DNA of 64,000 bases from Harmothoe impar (Eukaryota; Annelida; Polychaeta; Phyllodocida; Polynoidae). Every line of letters starts with the position of its first letter. The stretch's first letter is position 1. The translations under genes were made by a program, and so were the position numbers. The notes beneath the pieces are model-generated. The model did no database searches. It saw only the letters and a program-made list of their open reading frames with translations, and was not told the DNA's origin. Location: NCBI GenBank assembly GCA_947462335.1, contig OX381705.1:39549770-39613769 (forward strand), given 5' to 3'. This document shows positions 34,401-43,629 of this stretch, piece by piece.

Positions 34401-34741
34401 GCCTGCCTTGTTAGCGGGTCAATCCGGCGGGGAGCTCCCTCCGCCGTGAGTCGTAGCACGTCCTCGTGCAGTTCCACTTCACGTCCATCGTAATTGGACA
34501 TGAAGCCTCCTAGTGTGGGCACTGCCGGGCGGGGTTTTTCAACGTCCTCCGGCGGTTCTCCATGGTACAACGGACCCGGGTCCTGATACTCAGCTTCACC
34601 GGTATCAGCTTGGCCGTCAGCTGGGCTGATGGCCTCAATGTCTAACCCCTCCAAGTAATTGGCGGCGACATTCGCAGGGCGTAGCGATGACTGAGAGTCA
34701 ACGTCGACGTCCATTATTCCCTCTTGTCCCAGGAAATCCAT
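31445..34741 (-). CDS. Gypsy ORF3: zinc-finger, basic and helical protein in the envelope position
   Basis: 1098 codons, intact, about 570 bp after pol. I do not recognise a named family. Visible order: acidic N terminus (1-100); a helical block with W-x3-YWEALQKGLLV near 131-143; a basic segment 255-315; an Ala-rich run near 374-388; a Cys-rich block 435-475; a C-x4-C...H-x-H-x-x-C finger (530-569); a second C-x2-C-x(11)-H-x4-H-like finger (580-599); an Arg/Gly/Ser-rich region (about 670-690); a Thr/Pro-rich linker; and a helical Glu/Ala-rich domain with LFTHGL near 930. There is no signal peptide and no envelope-like fusion or furin pattern. Only the last 50 residues hold a short hydrophobic run. 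A broken homologue sits at 1-2780 plus 14.3-22.6 kb, so the ORF is a conserved part of this Gypsy lineage. A nucleic-acid-binding or regulatory role is inferred. Confidence 0.8.
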   Translation of the reverse strand: MDFLGQEGIMDVDVDSQSSLRPANVAANYLEGLDIEAISPADGQADTGEAEYQDPGPLYHGEPPEDVEKPRPAVPTLGGFMSNYDGREVELHEDVLRLTAEGAPRRIDPLTRQAILLFLLVEEQEELPPDWFVYWEALQKGLLVCYCLRRAVFDLHIADIKRLMPALPILSLDPNCGVAGMLLTGVNRYRARIGKLREPKTRKEYEIAAACTQGVVSYILDVATIEAYMDAHNLKRNIAISCLVDEAVRTVRTRSSSAEEKTRIKALKATPRGRGSKGERGASNRSSLADSNQSDEFVQERGRQSRRNEKARLANLPDSVLAEGLPEQPSGEQPVIPRAEEVTDEAMDINEANTPAPSTTGVTIPTPALVADMTAAAGAAAAVAAALVINPARLSPLRSPAHSDAEEGEVPANTEEPGNDPEDPIPPNDVMRRVWQNANNKFRVFIPNSWEQCPIGPTNFGCPLATNCKGQSDDEDWIRNTPRDRPPSAFYQQWLDQLRILPETYYSKEQKEKLLFASTRWYNQRERNWCPFATCVNTIGTDRIVFVTKQRFLRHLCENHMHHCVVYHCDITVGRESQLCNGCLEPRRGELMRHMKDCHNMGISVARNRVNALHDAVCDQYKSLTDDQKAKIRPATPFFCEVADGKFKARIARVDGRNKFAMNDKEYTVLCTTRTARRGGGNFRQPETRGGSRGKSRSARDRSRSPAVSPGPKRRHAGSTLEELDNSYYGNYQAPEGREYYREYPDPLYTDRKDRKRDSGGHTAAATNMEYRTRRLSSSDSATSQPDCGGARPKESPATRTKASLPLTYHLGTTAKPTPRDVRSPTTPTRDMQSLTVKTEPKTLISVVTPRGITVPKTAAAVKAPRVDVKPVIPVNQEPVIIQPVAGTSRTETTGGVKLKYVPIVNYFSREEKASCEVGQRIVTEFQESQRQLAVEYNTKMLGLFTHGLKIAHREEKALVAAGNADYLAKKSREAATGQKNAEAAAGFVRYDGVSLIKGKRGIFLDAYGPTRGEPSVEALDLPNYSTLNYSRLDGESGLHREATNLTSLKLTFGIRYHDVFLILLCCVINCSRPRITCQTDNARGSSSTYIYHEHSWS

Positions 34742-34982
34742 AGATTCCTGGTCACCGAGGTCAGGTCAACCACATTCCCTCCGCTAGCGGAGTCGCCCTC
34801 CTCAAGAGGGTCCACCTGTTGGTGGTCTGTCTCGGAAGACATGTTTGTCACACTCAAGAAAAGTGTTATTGATGGATTATAGGGGGTCCACCTCCCCACT
34901 GCAAGAATGGTCGTGTCCGAGCCCTCACGTCTGCTCTGGACCTCCTCTCAACCCCAACTGGCGATTCCCGCCGAACCGCGTG

Positions 34983-35013
34983 CCTTATATAAGGCGCGCC
35001 ACCGCGCATGCGC
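34983..35013 (-). promoter_or_regulatory. Candidate internal promoter for ORF3 (TATA plus NRF1-like palindrome)
   Basis: CCTTATATAAGG at 34983-34994 is a palindromic TATA box 240 bp before the ORF3 ATG. GCGCATGCGC at 35004-35013, just upstream on the minus strand, matches the NRF1 consensus palindrome. The surrounding 100 bp are GC-rich, unlike the rest of the element. Separate transcription of ORF3 is an inference. An overlapping short ORF (34899-34714, containing MSSETDHQQ) precedes and overlaps the ORF3 start in another frame. Confidence 0.5.
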
Positions 35014-35313
35014 AACCCCGCGCGTCCCGTGACCCAGTTCCTTGGAACCAGGTCACCGCGCGTTCAATTGTAAACAGGTACCCTCATTCCACGTGTTAAT
35101 CCTTACGCTCTGTCAACTCGTCGAGAGTATCAATGAAATATATATGAATGGCATAATAAAGCACATTCACCGGATTATCCGTCCATCACCCATGGGATCC
35201 TTGACAGGGGGACTATCACGATCATTCCGACCGTACTTACTTCCACACATAACTGATTACAACATTTAAATATTTAACAAGATTACAGGACACCACACTC
35301 GTTGTGTACCGGC

Positions 35314-38300
35314 TTAGGTTATACCGTCCCTAGCTAAAAACCGGGGACTGCGTCTTATGTTTTTAGGCATAACATTAGACCTGGTTCTAGGACACGCCTT
35401 TTCTAGAGTGGATTTAGCCTTAACCACACCCTTCCGGGTCCTTTTCCCTTCAGCCAGCGAGACTCTATTAGCCGCCTTCTTCCCGGATCTTTTTGGGATG
35501 ACGGGCTTATGCACCATTAGTTTCCGGGAAACCTCTTTCCGCGGCCTTCCGCGTTTCCGGGGAGGTTCCTTCACTAATTTCCGCTGTTCACTTTCCTCTA
35601 TCAAAGTATCAACTTCCAACTCATAAGAGTCCAGGGACAAATCTCTCCCCTTCCATTCTCTTAGTCGAGCTACATTAGATTTATACATCTTCCCCTGTAA
35701 TGAACGGATCACTACAGTACTGTCACTTACTATACGGGTAACCACAAAGGGCCCATCCCAATTACTAGCAAGTTTCAGAGTCGATAACGGCTCATGTAAT
35801 CTTACTACCTGATCACCAACTTTGAATCGTCGCGGCTTAAGGCCTAGATCATAGCCGGTCTTCTGCCAGGTGGCATTCTTCTGTAGTTCAGTTCTCACCA
35901 ATTCATAAGCATATTTGAATTGATCTCTTAATGACTCCACAAACATAACATGGCAGGGGGTTTCCGGGTTCATTCCTACCACCCCAAATACCAGGTCAGC
36001 GGGCATTATCAAATCCTCCCCGAAAACTAACAGATTCGGGGAACAGGAGGTACTAGAATGGACAGTGCTATTATATGCATGACATACATAATCACACTGC
36101 TCATCCCAGTCGTCCATTTTATCATTCACCAGGGATTTTAACACCTGAATCAATGTACGATTGAATCTCTCAACCATTCCATCACTTTGTGGCCGGTAGG
36201 GATTTGTTCTCGTCTTACAAATCGCCAATCGGTGACACATTTCCTGCCAAAGATCAGATTCAAATTCCCGACCTTGGTCACTATGCATCATTAGGGGAAC
36301 CCCAAGATGCAATACCCAACCTTTAACAAAAGCTTTTGCACAGGTTGCCGCCTTGTGATCCGCTAATGGAAACACTCTCGTATACTTGGTATAATAATCA
36401 GTGACGACCATCATACAAGTATTACCCTCAGGGGTAGTTTTAAACCCACTGATTATATCTATTGCGACTCGCGCAAATCTTACTCCAAACAACTCCTGGG
36501 ACAAAGGCATTTTGCCCATCCCAGGCCCAGGTTTGTTTTTACAACAATCCGGGCAAGTAGCAATCCATCTTAATAGATCACTACTCATCCCTGGCCAGTA
36601 ATATCTCCTTTTCAGACGTTCCAGGGAACGCTTTTTTCCGAAATGTCCACTGGTCAGGTGTCCATGGCAATAATACATAACATCCCTCCGCATACCGGAA
36701 GGTATTACCACTTGCCGGACTCTCCTACCGGATGAATTAATCTTCCACCGGTAGATGATTCCGCTCTGGACCTCTAACTCTGCCCATTGAGCTATTAGCC
36801 TTCTCATTTCCCGGTTCTCCGGGGAAATCTCAGGCCGCGGGGGCCGTATCTTCCTAGGTAACAATACCAACAACCGGCTAAGGTTAGGATCCTTTTCCTG
36901 GAACTTCCAGATGGTTCCCATGGACCACTCCAGAACCCCAGTTCCCTTGATCTCAAAGGGAATCCTTGCTCCGGCTATGACAGCCTCATGCTGACCACAG
37001 TCATCACAGTTGGTGTTTTCGCACTTCCTGATAGGACGTCGGGAAAGTGCATCTGCATTTACATGCTTTACCCCAGCTCTATGCTGGATCTGACTTTGCT
37101 CCAAACCGAACTCGGAAAGGTGTGCTAGCCAACGTCCAATCATTCCTTCCGCATCTTTGAAATTCAATAACCATCTCAAAGAGGAATGATCGGTTCTTAG
37201 CGTAAAATCTGACCCCCAAAGGAAATGTTTGAACTTTTTAGTATAAACTATTACAGCCAACAATTCCCTTTTAGTGGTACAATAATTTCGCTGAGTTTTA
37301 CTCATAGTATTACTAGCAAAGGCAATGGGAACCTCCACTCCGCCTTGGACTTGACTGAGGGCGGCCCCAATACTCTCATTGCTAGCATCTGTATCCAATA
37401 CAAAATGACCATCCGGGGTGGGATACTTTAACACCGGGGTCTCCACAAACAACTTTTTTATTGCTAAGAAAGCTGTGTCCTGTTCCTTCCCCCATGGGAA
37501 CTCTTCCTTCCTATTTCCGGGAGTCCAGTGTGACAAACACTGGATCGGATAGGCTACCCGGGAATACCCCGGCAGGAAATCCCGATAATATGAGCAGAAT
37601 CCTAGGAAGGATCGCACATCTTTAGGACCCCTGGGGACCTCCCATTCAGTCACACTCCTGATCTTTTCCGGATCCGCCTTAACCCCCTCGGTGGAAATAA
37701 TCCGCCCTAGGTAGTTAATATCCTTCTTAAACAGATTGCATTTCTTTGGTTTCAATTTGAGACCGTTAGACATGATTCGGTTTAAGACTTCCTCTAAATT
37801 ACTTAAACAGCCCGCAAAGGTCTTTCCAAACACAATTACGTCATCCAAGTAAACTAGACATTTCCGCCATAATAAATCACTTAACAGTGTCTCCATCATG
37901 GCTTCAAAGGTGGCCGGCGCATTACATAACCCAAATGGCATCACCTTGTATTCAAACAAACCGATATGGCTGGAAAACGCAGTTTTCTCCATATCTTCAG
38001 GCTTCATGCCTACTTGCCAATACCCGGACTGTAAATCCAGGGTACAGAACCATTCATTCCCTCCCAGGGAATCAATCGTCTCATCTATCCTAGGAAGAGG
38101 ATAGGAGTTCTTTTTAGTCAACCCATTCAGTTTCCGGTAATCAATACAGAACCGTATGCTACCATCCTTCTTGGTTACCATACACACAGGGGAGGACCAA
38201 GGACTCATGCTGGGAACAATAACATTATCCTTCAGCATTTTCGCTATTTCTTCCTCAGCTACAATCTTCTTCTTGAGGGGTAACCTCCTATAAGGAATCT

Positions 38301-39527
38301 TAAAAGCGGGGTTATCCCCGGTTTTAATTTCATGCAATACCTTATTGGTTCTCCCCAGGGGTTCCCCTGGGGCCGCAAAAGCTTGCCTGCATCTCTTCAG
38401 CATAGCCTTTAGGGCTTCCTGATCATTCTCATCCGTTATGGACGATCCTGTTAACAACTTAGTTAACTCTTCATGCAATTCCTCTTCCCCTCCTTCTTCT
38501 AACCTCAGGTCTTGGTGGCTACCGGTGACTGCCTCCGCAAGTATCACTTTCCCAACTTCAGTGCCTTTCTCAAGATATACTGTGGAGTTTCCGGGGTTGG
38601 AAATGGGTGTCACTGTCCATCTGGAATTCCCTACTAGGGTATCCGCAGATTCCAATCCCTTCCGGGATAATACAGCCATATCCGGCTCGATTACCGCTAA
38701 TCCTCTCTGGATTAGCCTCCCTGAACTGACTAACACGTCACAGGTCATTCCCGGGGGAATCTTCACAGTCTGTGCCACACTAGCGACACTACTTATCACT
38801 CTCAACTTACAGAGTATGGTCATATCATACGGGTATTCAATTTTCAACTTCCCACTTTTCGGATTCAAAGTCGCACCGAAAAGCGCCGCAAAATCCAAAC
38901 CAAGAATACCATCATCTTCAATCTCAGCTATGGTCGGGGCCCAAACAAATTCTTTCCCGGCCACAGAGATTATCAGAAAAGTCCGTCCAAATGTCTTCAT
39001 TCTGGTACCATCGGCCGTACAGGCGTTTACCCTCATTGTGAGGTTCTCACACATATTCGGCAATAAGCTGATGAATCTCTTAGAGACCATGGAGTGGCTA
39101 GCTCCAGTATCCATAAGAAATTCCCCAGTCTTTCCTTGTACAGAACAGGAAACGTACCACCTCTTCCCATCAGTTACTGAGGGATTCCTAGTAAACCGGT
39201 GAAGGTCACTATCAGTGCCCAGGTCGAATCCACATCCTTTCAGGTGTTCCAGACAAGGATGACCCGGGGGAAGCCTGGTTCCTCCAACCTTAACCAACTC
39301 TTTGGCTATTGACTCCTCTAAACTGGCACTAGGTTTCCCATACGCGCACCCCTGGGCGCCTGTTGTACCAGTCTCCCCAGCCTCATGGTTTCCGGGATGT
39401 ACGGTCCCATCTCCCTTCTTGCTGGACGCATTCACTGCTAATGAATCTTCACCGCCAACGTCGGTGATAATCTGACATATTTCCTCAGGGGTTACCGTCC
39501 TGCCATCCTCGGTAACCCCCTCTAATT
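35314..39527 (-). CDS. pol: Gypsy pol polyprotein (PR-RT-RNase H-IN)
   Basis: The open frame begins just inside the end of gag and is reached by -1 frameshifting; the first GTG/ATG-like start (39435) is not needed. Numbering from 39435: protease DTGAS at 109; reverse transcriptase with FCIDYRKLN near 429, LDLQSGYWQ near 466 and YLDD at 529-532; RNase H from 678 with DTDAS and a TDHSSL block; integrase zinc region H926-H931-C961-C964; and catalytic D993, D1053 and E1089. A GPF block near 1170 is followed by a long basic tail with an AT-hook-like RKRGRPRKE. There is no chromodomain. All catalytic residues are present, so the enzyme set looks functional. It acts in virus-like particles and, for integrase, in the nucleus. 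Confidence 0.93.
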
Positions 39528-39531
39528 TCCC
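39488..39531 (-). promoter_or_regulatory. -1 ribosomal frameshift signal between gag and pol
   Basis: On the minus strand the heptamer GGGAAAT (39531-39525) fits X-XXY-YYZ in the gag frame. It is followed at once by the gag stop TAG. After a 5-base spacer (TAGAG) comes a perfect 10-bp stem GGGGTTACCG/CGGTAACCCC (39519-39510 with 39497-39488) closing a 12-base loop. Pol is in the -1 frame and opens a few codons upstream of the heptamer. Confidence 0.88.
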
Positions 39532-42050
39532 GAAACCTCACTTCTTAAAACAGGTTTCTCTGCTTTGCATTCAGATGCAAAGTGCCCTTTGACTTGACAC
39601 CTGTAACACTGGACAGTGTTACGATCGACCCTAGGGCGGCGCCAGGTTTGATTATCAAACACCTCGTTCATGCGTTTAATCATGGACTCCATTAAGGTAT
39701 TTAATGAGTTTCCTGACGCATTTGTTTTATCCGGAGTGGTCGTCTCCGGGGTCTGGGTTTTCTGACTGGAATCAGTCTGAGGTTCCCGAGTGTCGGGTTT
39801 CCGGGTGGTTGCAGAATAACCTTTGTTACTAGGAAGCTTCCCGGAAGCTGGGGTAGAGCTAGATTTCTGTCGACCCTTGAATTTCAGGGCGTCTACTCTC
39901 TCCTCCCCTTCAGATTCTTCCGCGGAAGAATCGTCTCCATCTAAGTAATGTTCAATTCCAGAGACGCGCTGTCCCCTATTAGCGGGTATCATACCAGCCA
40001 ACAGTATTTTCTTCTTGTCATGTTGATCAATCGCCATGCACAAATCCGCTAGGGAAGACCCAGCTTCCCAAGCTCTACCACAAACTTTAGCATGTTCAGG
40101 ATCACTCAATCCACTAATAAATCTTACAAATAGGGATTCTATGTAATATTCAGCATCCCTACTCCATTCTGGCCTAGCCTGCCGCAATAATCGCTGCAAT
40201 TCTAGCCCAAAAATTTTAGCAGATTCCTTTGGTTTCTGCGTTCTTCTCTGAAACAGAGTCCAGTGATCTACTGTCACCATTTTCCCAAAGATATAACAAG
40301 CTAATACTTCCAGCTGGTCGTATGTAGCTTCCGGCCCGTAAGTGTCCCTCCATTCTTCAACCACTATCTTACCCGGGCCGTCACTCAACCATATCACAAA
40401 AGCTCCCAAGGATTCCTCCTTGTTCCAGCAATTGTACTTACAATCATCTAAAAGTGATTGATATTCTTCCTTCCAGGGTCGTAAACCCCTGTAAGGCTTA
40501 GTCACGCGTGCAGTTCTCTTAGCGGCATAATTAGAATGCACTAATTGACCCGACATGCGTCTACTCCAAGCCAGTAAGTCTGTACCGTCTTGACCTCGGC
40601 TGGAGCAATCTAGTCCCAAATTACCTATGGCGGGGTCTCGATTATGTAATCGGTGCTCCGCCGGGGTCATTGTGACCCGCCGGTTCAAAGGAACCTTTCT
40701 CTTGGGTATATCGTCAGAAGATTTATCTGATTCCGATTCTGTACCCTCATCAAAGCGTGGGCCTTGATAACCGGACAATCCCTCAGTGTTTTTATGCACC
40801 GGGTTTGACCTTCCCTTTGTTCCCTGCTGGGACCCCTTATTCAAACTATCCCTCGGCCTATTCTCAGGGTCTTTATTGGCTCCCGAGTGTGTTTCAGTGG
40901 CCGGGGGTGGGTATGAATAAGTTGCATCTGGGCAATACCTATAATTACCCTTGCTGTCATAACCTCCCGGGTTCCCATATAGAGCCGGGTCATCTCCCGA
41001 AAAGGGGTTCAATGAGCCATAACTATGGTTCACCACTTCATCTCGAAATTTATTTTTATAATGTCGAGACACTTCCTCCTCTGGAGACATTTCCCTGTTA
41101 ACCTGACCAATACTGGCATGATTAACTGGTTCCCGTTCAAGAGAGCGCCCGGTGACATTCACTCTCCTTGAATCCTTCCCTCTGTTTTTATACACAGAGT
41201 CTTCCACATTCCTCAATCCATTATCATTAATAAATGGATCAAATTGAGGTAATGCATCCAACTTACTAGCAGTAAGAGTGCTGTCCAGAACAGTTTCCGG
41301 CCTGATAGCTGGAACCTGTTCCTCCCCCTGCTGTTCCATTGCCTTCGACAATTCAACCCGCAGGAGAGTTTTCCTGGCTTCCAGGGAACAGACAGCTTCC
41401 ACCTCAGCTTTCCGTTTCCTTTCTAACTCTTCCGTTTCTTCCAGGATTTGCATCCTGGTAGATTCGTTATCCTTGACCAACTGGTCTCTGCCCTTCTCGA
41501 GCTCCTCTGTCCCCTTCTTCAGGACATACCATTCTCTCGAGTATTGTTTCAACTCCTTCCGGTTCTCAGCAATCTTTGCTTGAATCTTTTGGAATTCATG
41601 CGATTCCTGAGCAACCTTCTTTTTCATATACCGGTTGTCTTCTATCAACCGTTCCCTCTCTTCTATCAGAGTTCCTTTTACCCTCTGATTCTCAGAGAGG
41701 ATCTCGTCCCTTTCCTTTACCAGGGATGTCAATTCCTCAGTCAATGCAGCATATTGGTCTTCCATTGACTGCTTGTCCAATCGGACATTCTCCCAGTAGA
41801 GGTCATCCTCTTCCCGAGCCAAACGCTCTTCATATTCCCTCTGGAATCTCTCATCCCCTACATAGGGTTCTACCCAGGAAAGATCCTGCACTTTCCTCTT
41901 CTTCTGCTCTGGCTTCAAGCCCTCCCCAGGGGCCATCCCTGCCACCTCCAGGCGAGTTGATTCCAACTCCCCTTCACTCAGCTCTGGGCCAGAGCCGCCC
42001 AGGCTACCACCGGTAGCCATTGTCTGTCCACTAAAGGACTGTCTGTCCAC
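39522..42050 (-). CDS. gag: Gypsy gag
   Basis: 842 codons. After a short N terminus, residues about 65-260 are a long charged coiled coil (repeated E/K/L heptads such as ELTSLVKERDEIL). A Gly/Pro/Tyr-rich and charged middle follows. A capsid-like helical region (about 500-700) contains W-x(n)-EEYQSLLDDCKYNCW and LFQRRTQKP. Near the C terminus is a zinc knuckle CYRCQVKGHFASEC (C-x2-C-x4-H-x4-C). The first ATG at 42050 lies 77 bases after the primer site; a second in-frame Met follows ten residues later. It stops at TAG 39524-39522, immediately after the slippery site. The product forms the virus-like particle and binds RNA. Confidence 0.9.
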   Translation of the reverse strand: MDRQSFSGQTMATGGSLGGSGPELSEGELESTRLEVAGMAPGEGLKPEQKKRKVQDLSWVEPYVGDERFQREYEERLAREEDDLYWENVRLDKQSMEDQYAALTEELTSLVKERDEILSENQRVKGTLIEERERLIEDNRYMKKKVAQESHEFQKIQAKIAENRKELKQYSREWYVLKKGTEELEKGRDQLVKDNESTRMQILEETEELERKRKAEVEAVCSLEARKTLLRVELSKAMEQQGEEQVPAIRPETVLDSTLTASKLDALPQFDPFINDNGLRNVEDSVYKNRGKDSRRVNVTGRSLEREPVNHASIGQVNREMSPEEEVSRHYKNKFRDEVVNHSYGSLNPFSGDDPALYGNPGGYDSKGNYRYCPDATYSYPPPATETHSGANKDPENRPRDSLNKGSQQGTKGRSNPVHKNTEGLSGYQGPRFDEGTESESDKSSDDIPKRKVPLNRRVTMTPAEHRLHNRDPAIGNLGLDCSSRGQDGTDLLAWSRRMSGQLVHSNYAAKRTARVTKPYRGLRPWKEEYQSLLDDCKYNCWNKEESLGAFVIWLSDGPGKIVVEEWRDTYGPEATYDQLEVLACYIFGKMVTVDHWTLFQRRTQKPKESAKIFGLELQRLLRQARPEWSRDAEYYIESLFVRFISGLSDPEHAKVCGRAWEAGSSLADLCMAIDQHDKKKILLAGMIPANRGQRVSGIEHYLDGDDSSAEESEGEERVDALKFKGRQKSSSTPASGKLPSNKGYSATTRKPDTREPQTDSSQKTQTPETTTPDKTNASGNSLNTLMESMIKRMNEVFDNQTWRRPRVDRNTVQCYRCQVKGHFASECKAEKPVLRSEVSGN

Positions 42051-42126
42051 TAAAGGACTTCCTGTTCAGTATAACCCGAACATATTCCCGAACAATTACC
42101 TTGTTCTGCTACCTTTACTGCTACTG

Positions 42127-42138
42127 GTCACGGCACCA
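42127..42138 (-). promoter_or_regulatory. Primer-binding site, tRNA-His type
   Basis: Minus strand reads TGGTGCCGTGAC one base after the 5' LTR. This is complementary to CCA plus the 3' acceptor end (GTCACGGCA) of animal tRNA-His. Confidence 0.8.
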
Positions 42139-42139
42139 G

Positions 42140-42623
42140 TGTGGTGGTTCGTAGTTAACTCTAGGTTAAAGAACAACAATCACGGCAGTTTCCAGGTGCG
42201 AGAATATATCTGTCTTTATTCACAAGAATAACAACTCTAGTTCCTTTACTAGGGAACGATCAGTGTAGAATTAATACACACAGGTAAATCAGGTTTCTCT
42301 ATAAATAGAGGAAACGGTCAGTATACAACTCTTAGCATACAACTCTGTCCGCACGGTTGGACATGTGAAGTCTCTCGTCAGTCGGGCCTGCACTGACTGC
42401 CGTTCCAGGTAAACACACGGGTCTTATATAACACCGGCTCTTAGATCACGTGGCCAGGTGGGTGGGTCGGCCGCCCACCTGAGAGCGGCACACGGTTACC
42501 TGAAGAGGACCTGCGCCCTCTCCCGGGAACTGTGTGCACTAGCTCCAGGTGGAGAAGCCGAGTAAACAGACGTTACCCGGAAATACCGTGTATGAGATTA
42601 ATATGTAATATCATGCCCCTACA
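42140..42623 (-). repeat. 5' LTR of the complete Gypsy
   Basis: 484 bp, identical to the 3' LTR except at 42178. The TATA box complement is at 42425-42431 and the polyadenylation signal complement at 42215-42220. Confidence 0.92.
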
Positions 42624-43090
42624 CCTGTATGAGCAAACTCTGGTGTTAGGCAGCGCCTATTTATTTTTAGTACCCTGCATGGACAGTATTAAAGTCCAAT
42701 TGTATTTTTTTACCCACTTTAAAAGATGGTGATCAATCCCTTCATGTTGATAAAAAAAAACAATCAAGAAGGACCCCCCCCCCCCTTCGACAAGGACAAT
42801 AATAATGACAAACATCATTTCTATATGACTTGAACTCCTTGCCTATTAGAAGTTGTACCAGACAAATAGGTTTTTCGTTTCCATGTGTGCACCCCTGTTT
42901 GCATTGTGACATGGGAATGACACGGACGCCATATATAGGGTAATACTGGTAATAAGGTGTCACCTGTGTTACAGTGACTTGTTGAAATATAGTTGGATAA
43001 CCAAGGCACATGGGTGGAAACCTTTTCTTTGTCCTTTGAAATTGTTTAAGAAGAAATTCTGGCTTTGGGCTGATATCACATCTGGACCTC
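42624..43090. other. Spacer between Gypsy and the second Harbinger
   Basis: About 470 bp with a poly-A run near 42750 and a poly-C run near 42775. No supported gene. Confidence 0.5.
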
Positions 43091-43093
43091 CTG

Positions 43094-43400
43094 GGAGGCA
43101 TTTCACCACATAATATGGACCCCCCGTATGACTGATACGGGGGGTCCGTATGTCATGTACGGCGGTTTTCCGTTTCACCACATAACATGCGGGAAAATGT
43201 ATTCGAATGCGGGGGGTCCGCATTCCAATGCGGCGTTTTTTTCCATTTCACCACATAATGTGGAGTAGAAAAATTCCGTATACGGTCCGTATATTTTGCT
43301 TTGAACACGGCAGGTCAGAGGGCAGGGTATATTGCACATACGGCCCTTTTTTACCACATACGGGTTTTTTTTCATACTTTTCCTGCCGTATCACACTCCG
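43094..43400. repeat. Left terminal and subterminal repeats of H2
   Basis: TTTCACCACATAA occurs three times (about 43101, 43175 and 43247). It is interleaved with inverted CCGTAT/ATACGG and CCGCATT/AATGCGG words, including local palindromes of the form GGACCCCCCGTATG...ATACGGGGGGTCC. These sites mirror the H1 termini. Confidence 0.65.
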
Positions 43401-43629
43401 CATTCATTTGACACAGGAACCGGAAGTAAACAAAAGGTATCATGACCTAGTTCCTCCTGTTGTTGTCCTACCTTTGAAGGAGATATGGAGCGTCGCGAGA
43501 GCTAGTCGCATTCACTTCGGCGCATCACTAAATTTGTAATAACTTTGTTTTATTTTGCTTTGTCGCAATACACTAAGCGACAAAGTTGTAAAACAAGTTA
43601 CTGGGCTCATTTTGATATAACTTTCAAAT

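Larger units (their letters stand above)
29946..42623 (-). mobile_element. Complete Ty3/Gypsy LTR retrotransposon with a third ORF
   Basis: A 12.7-kb element on the minus strand: 5' LTR 42140-42623, tRNA-His primer site 42127-42138, gag 42050-39522, -1 frameshift signal 39531-39488, pol to 35314, ORF3 34741-31445, polypurine tract 30440-30430 and 3' LTR 29946-30429. Both LTRs are 484 bp and I find one difference (G at 29984, A at 42178). CCTG flanks both sides (29942-29945 and 42624-42627), a 4-bp target duplication. All three long ORFs are open. The insertion is therefore very recent and possibly still mobile. Confidence 0.92.

Noticed and set aside
31445..34741. Gypsy ORF3 as a retroviral envelope
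   Set aside because: No signal peptide, no fusion peptide, no cleavage site and no proper membrane anchor. It has zinc-finger-like and basic regions instead.
32070..35269. Plus-strand ORFs across the Gypsy body, including long ones near 38438-39202 and 41576-42016
   Set aside because: They are antisense shadows of gag, pol and ORF3 with no family signal of their own.
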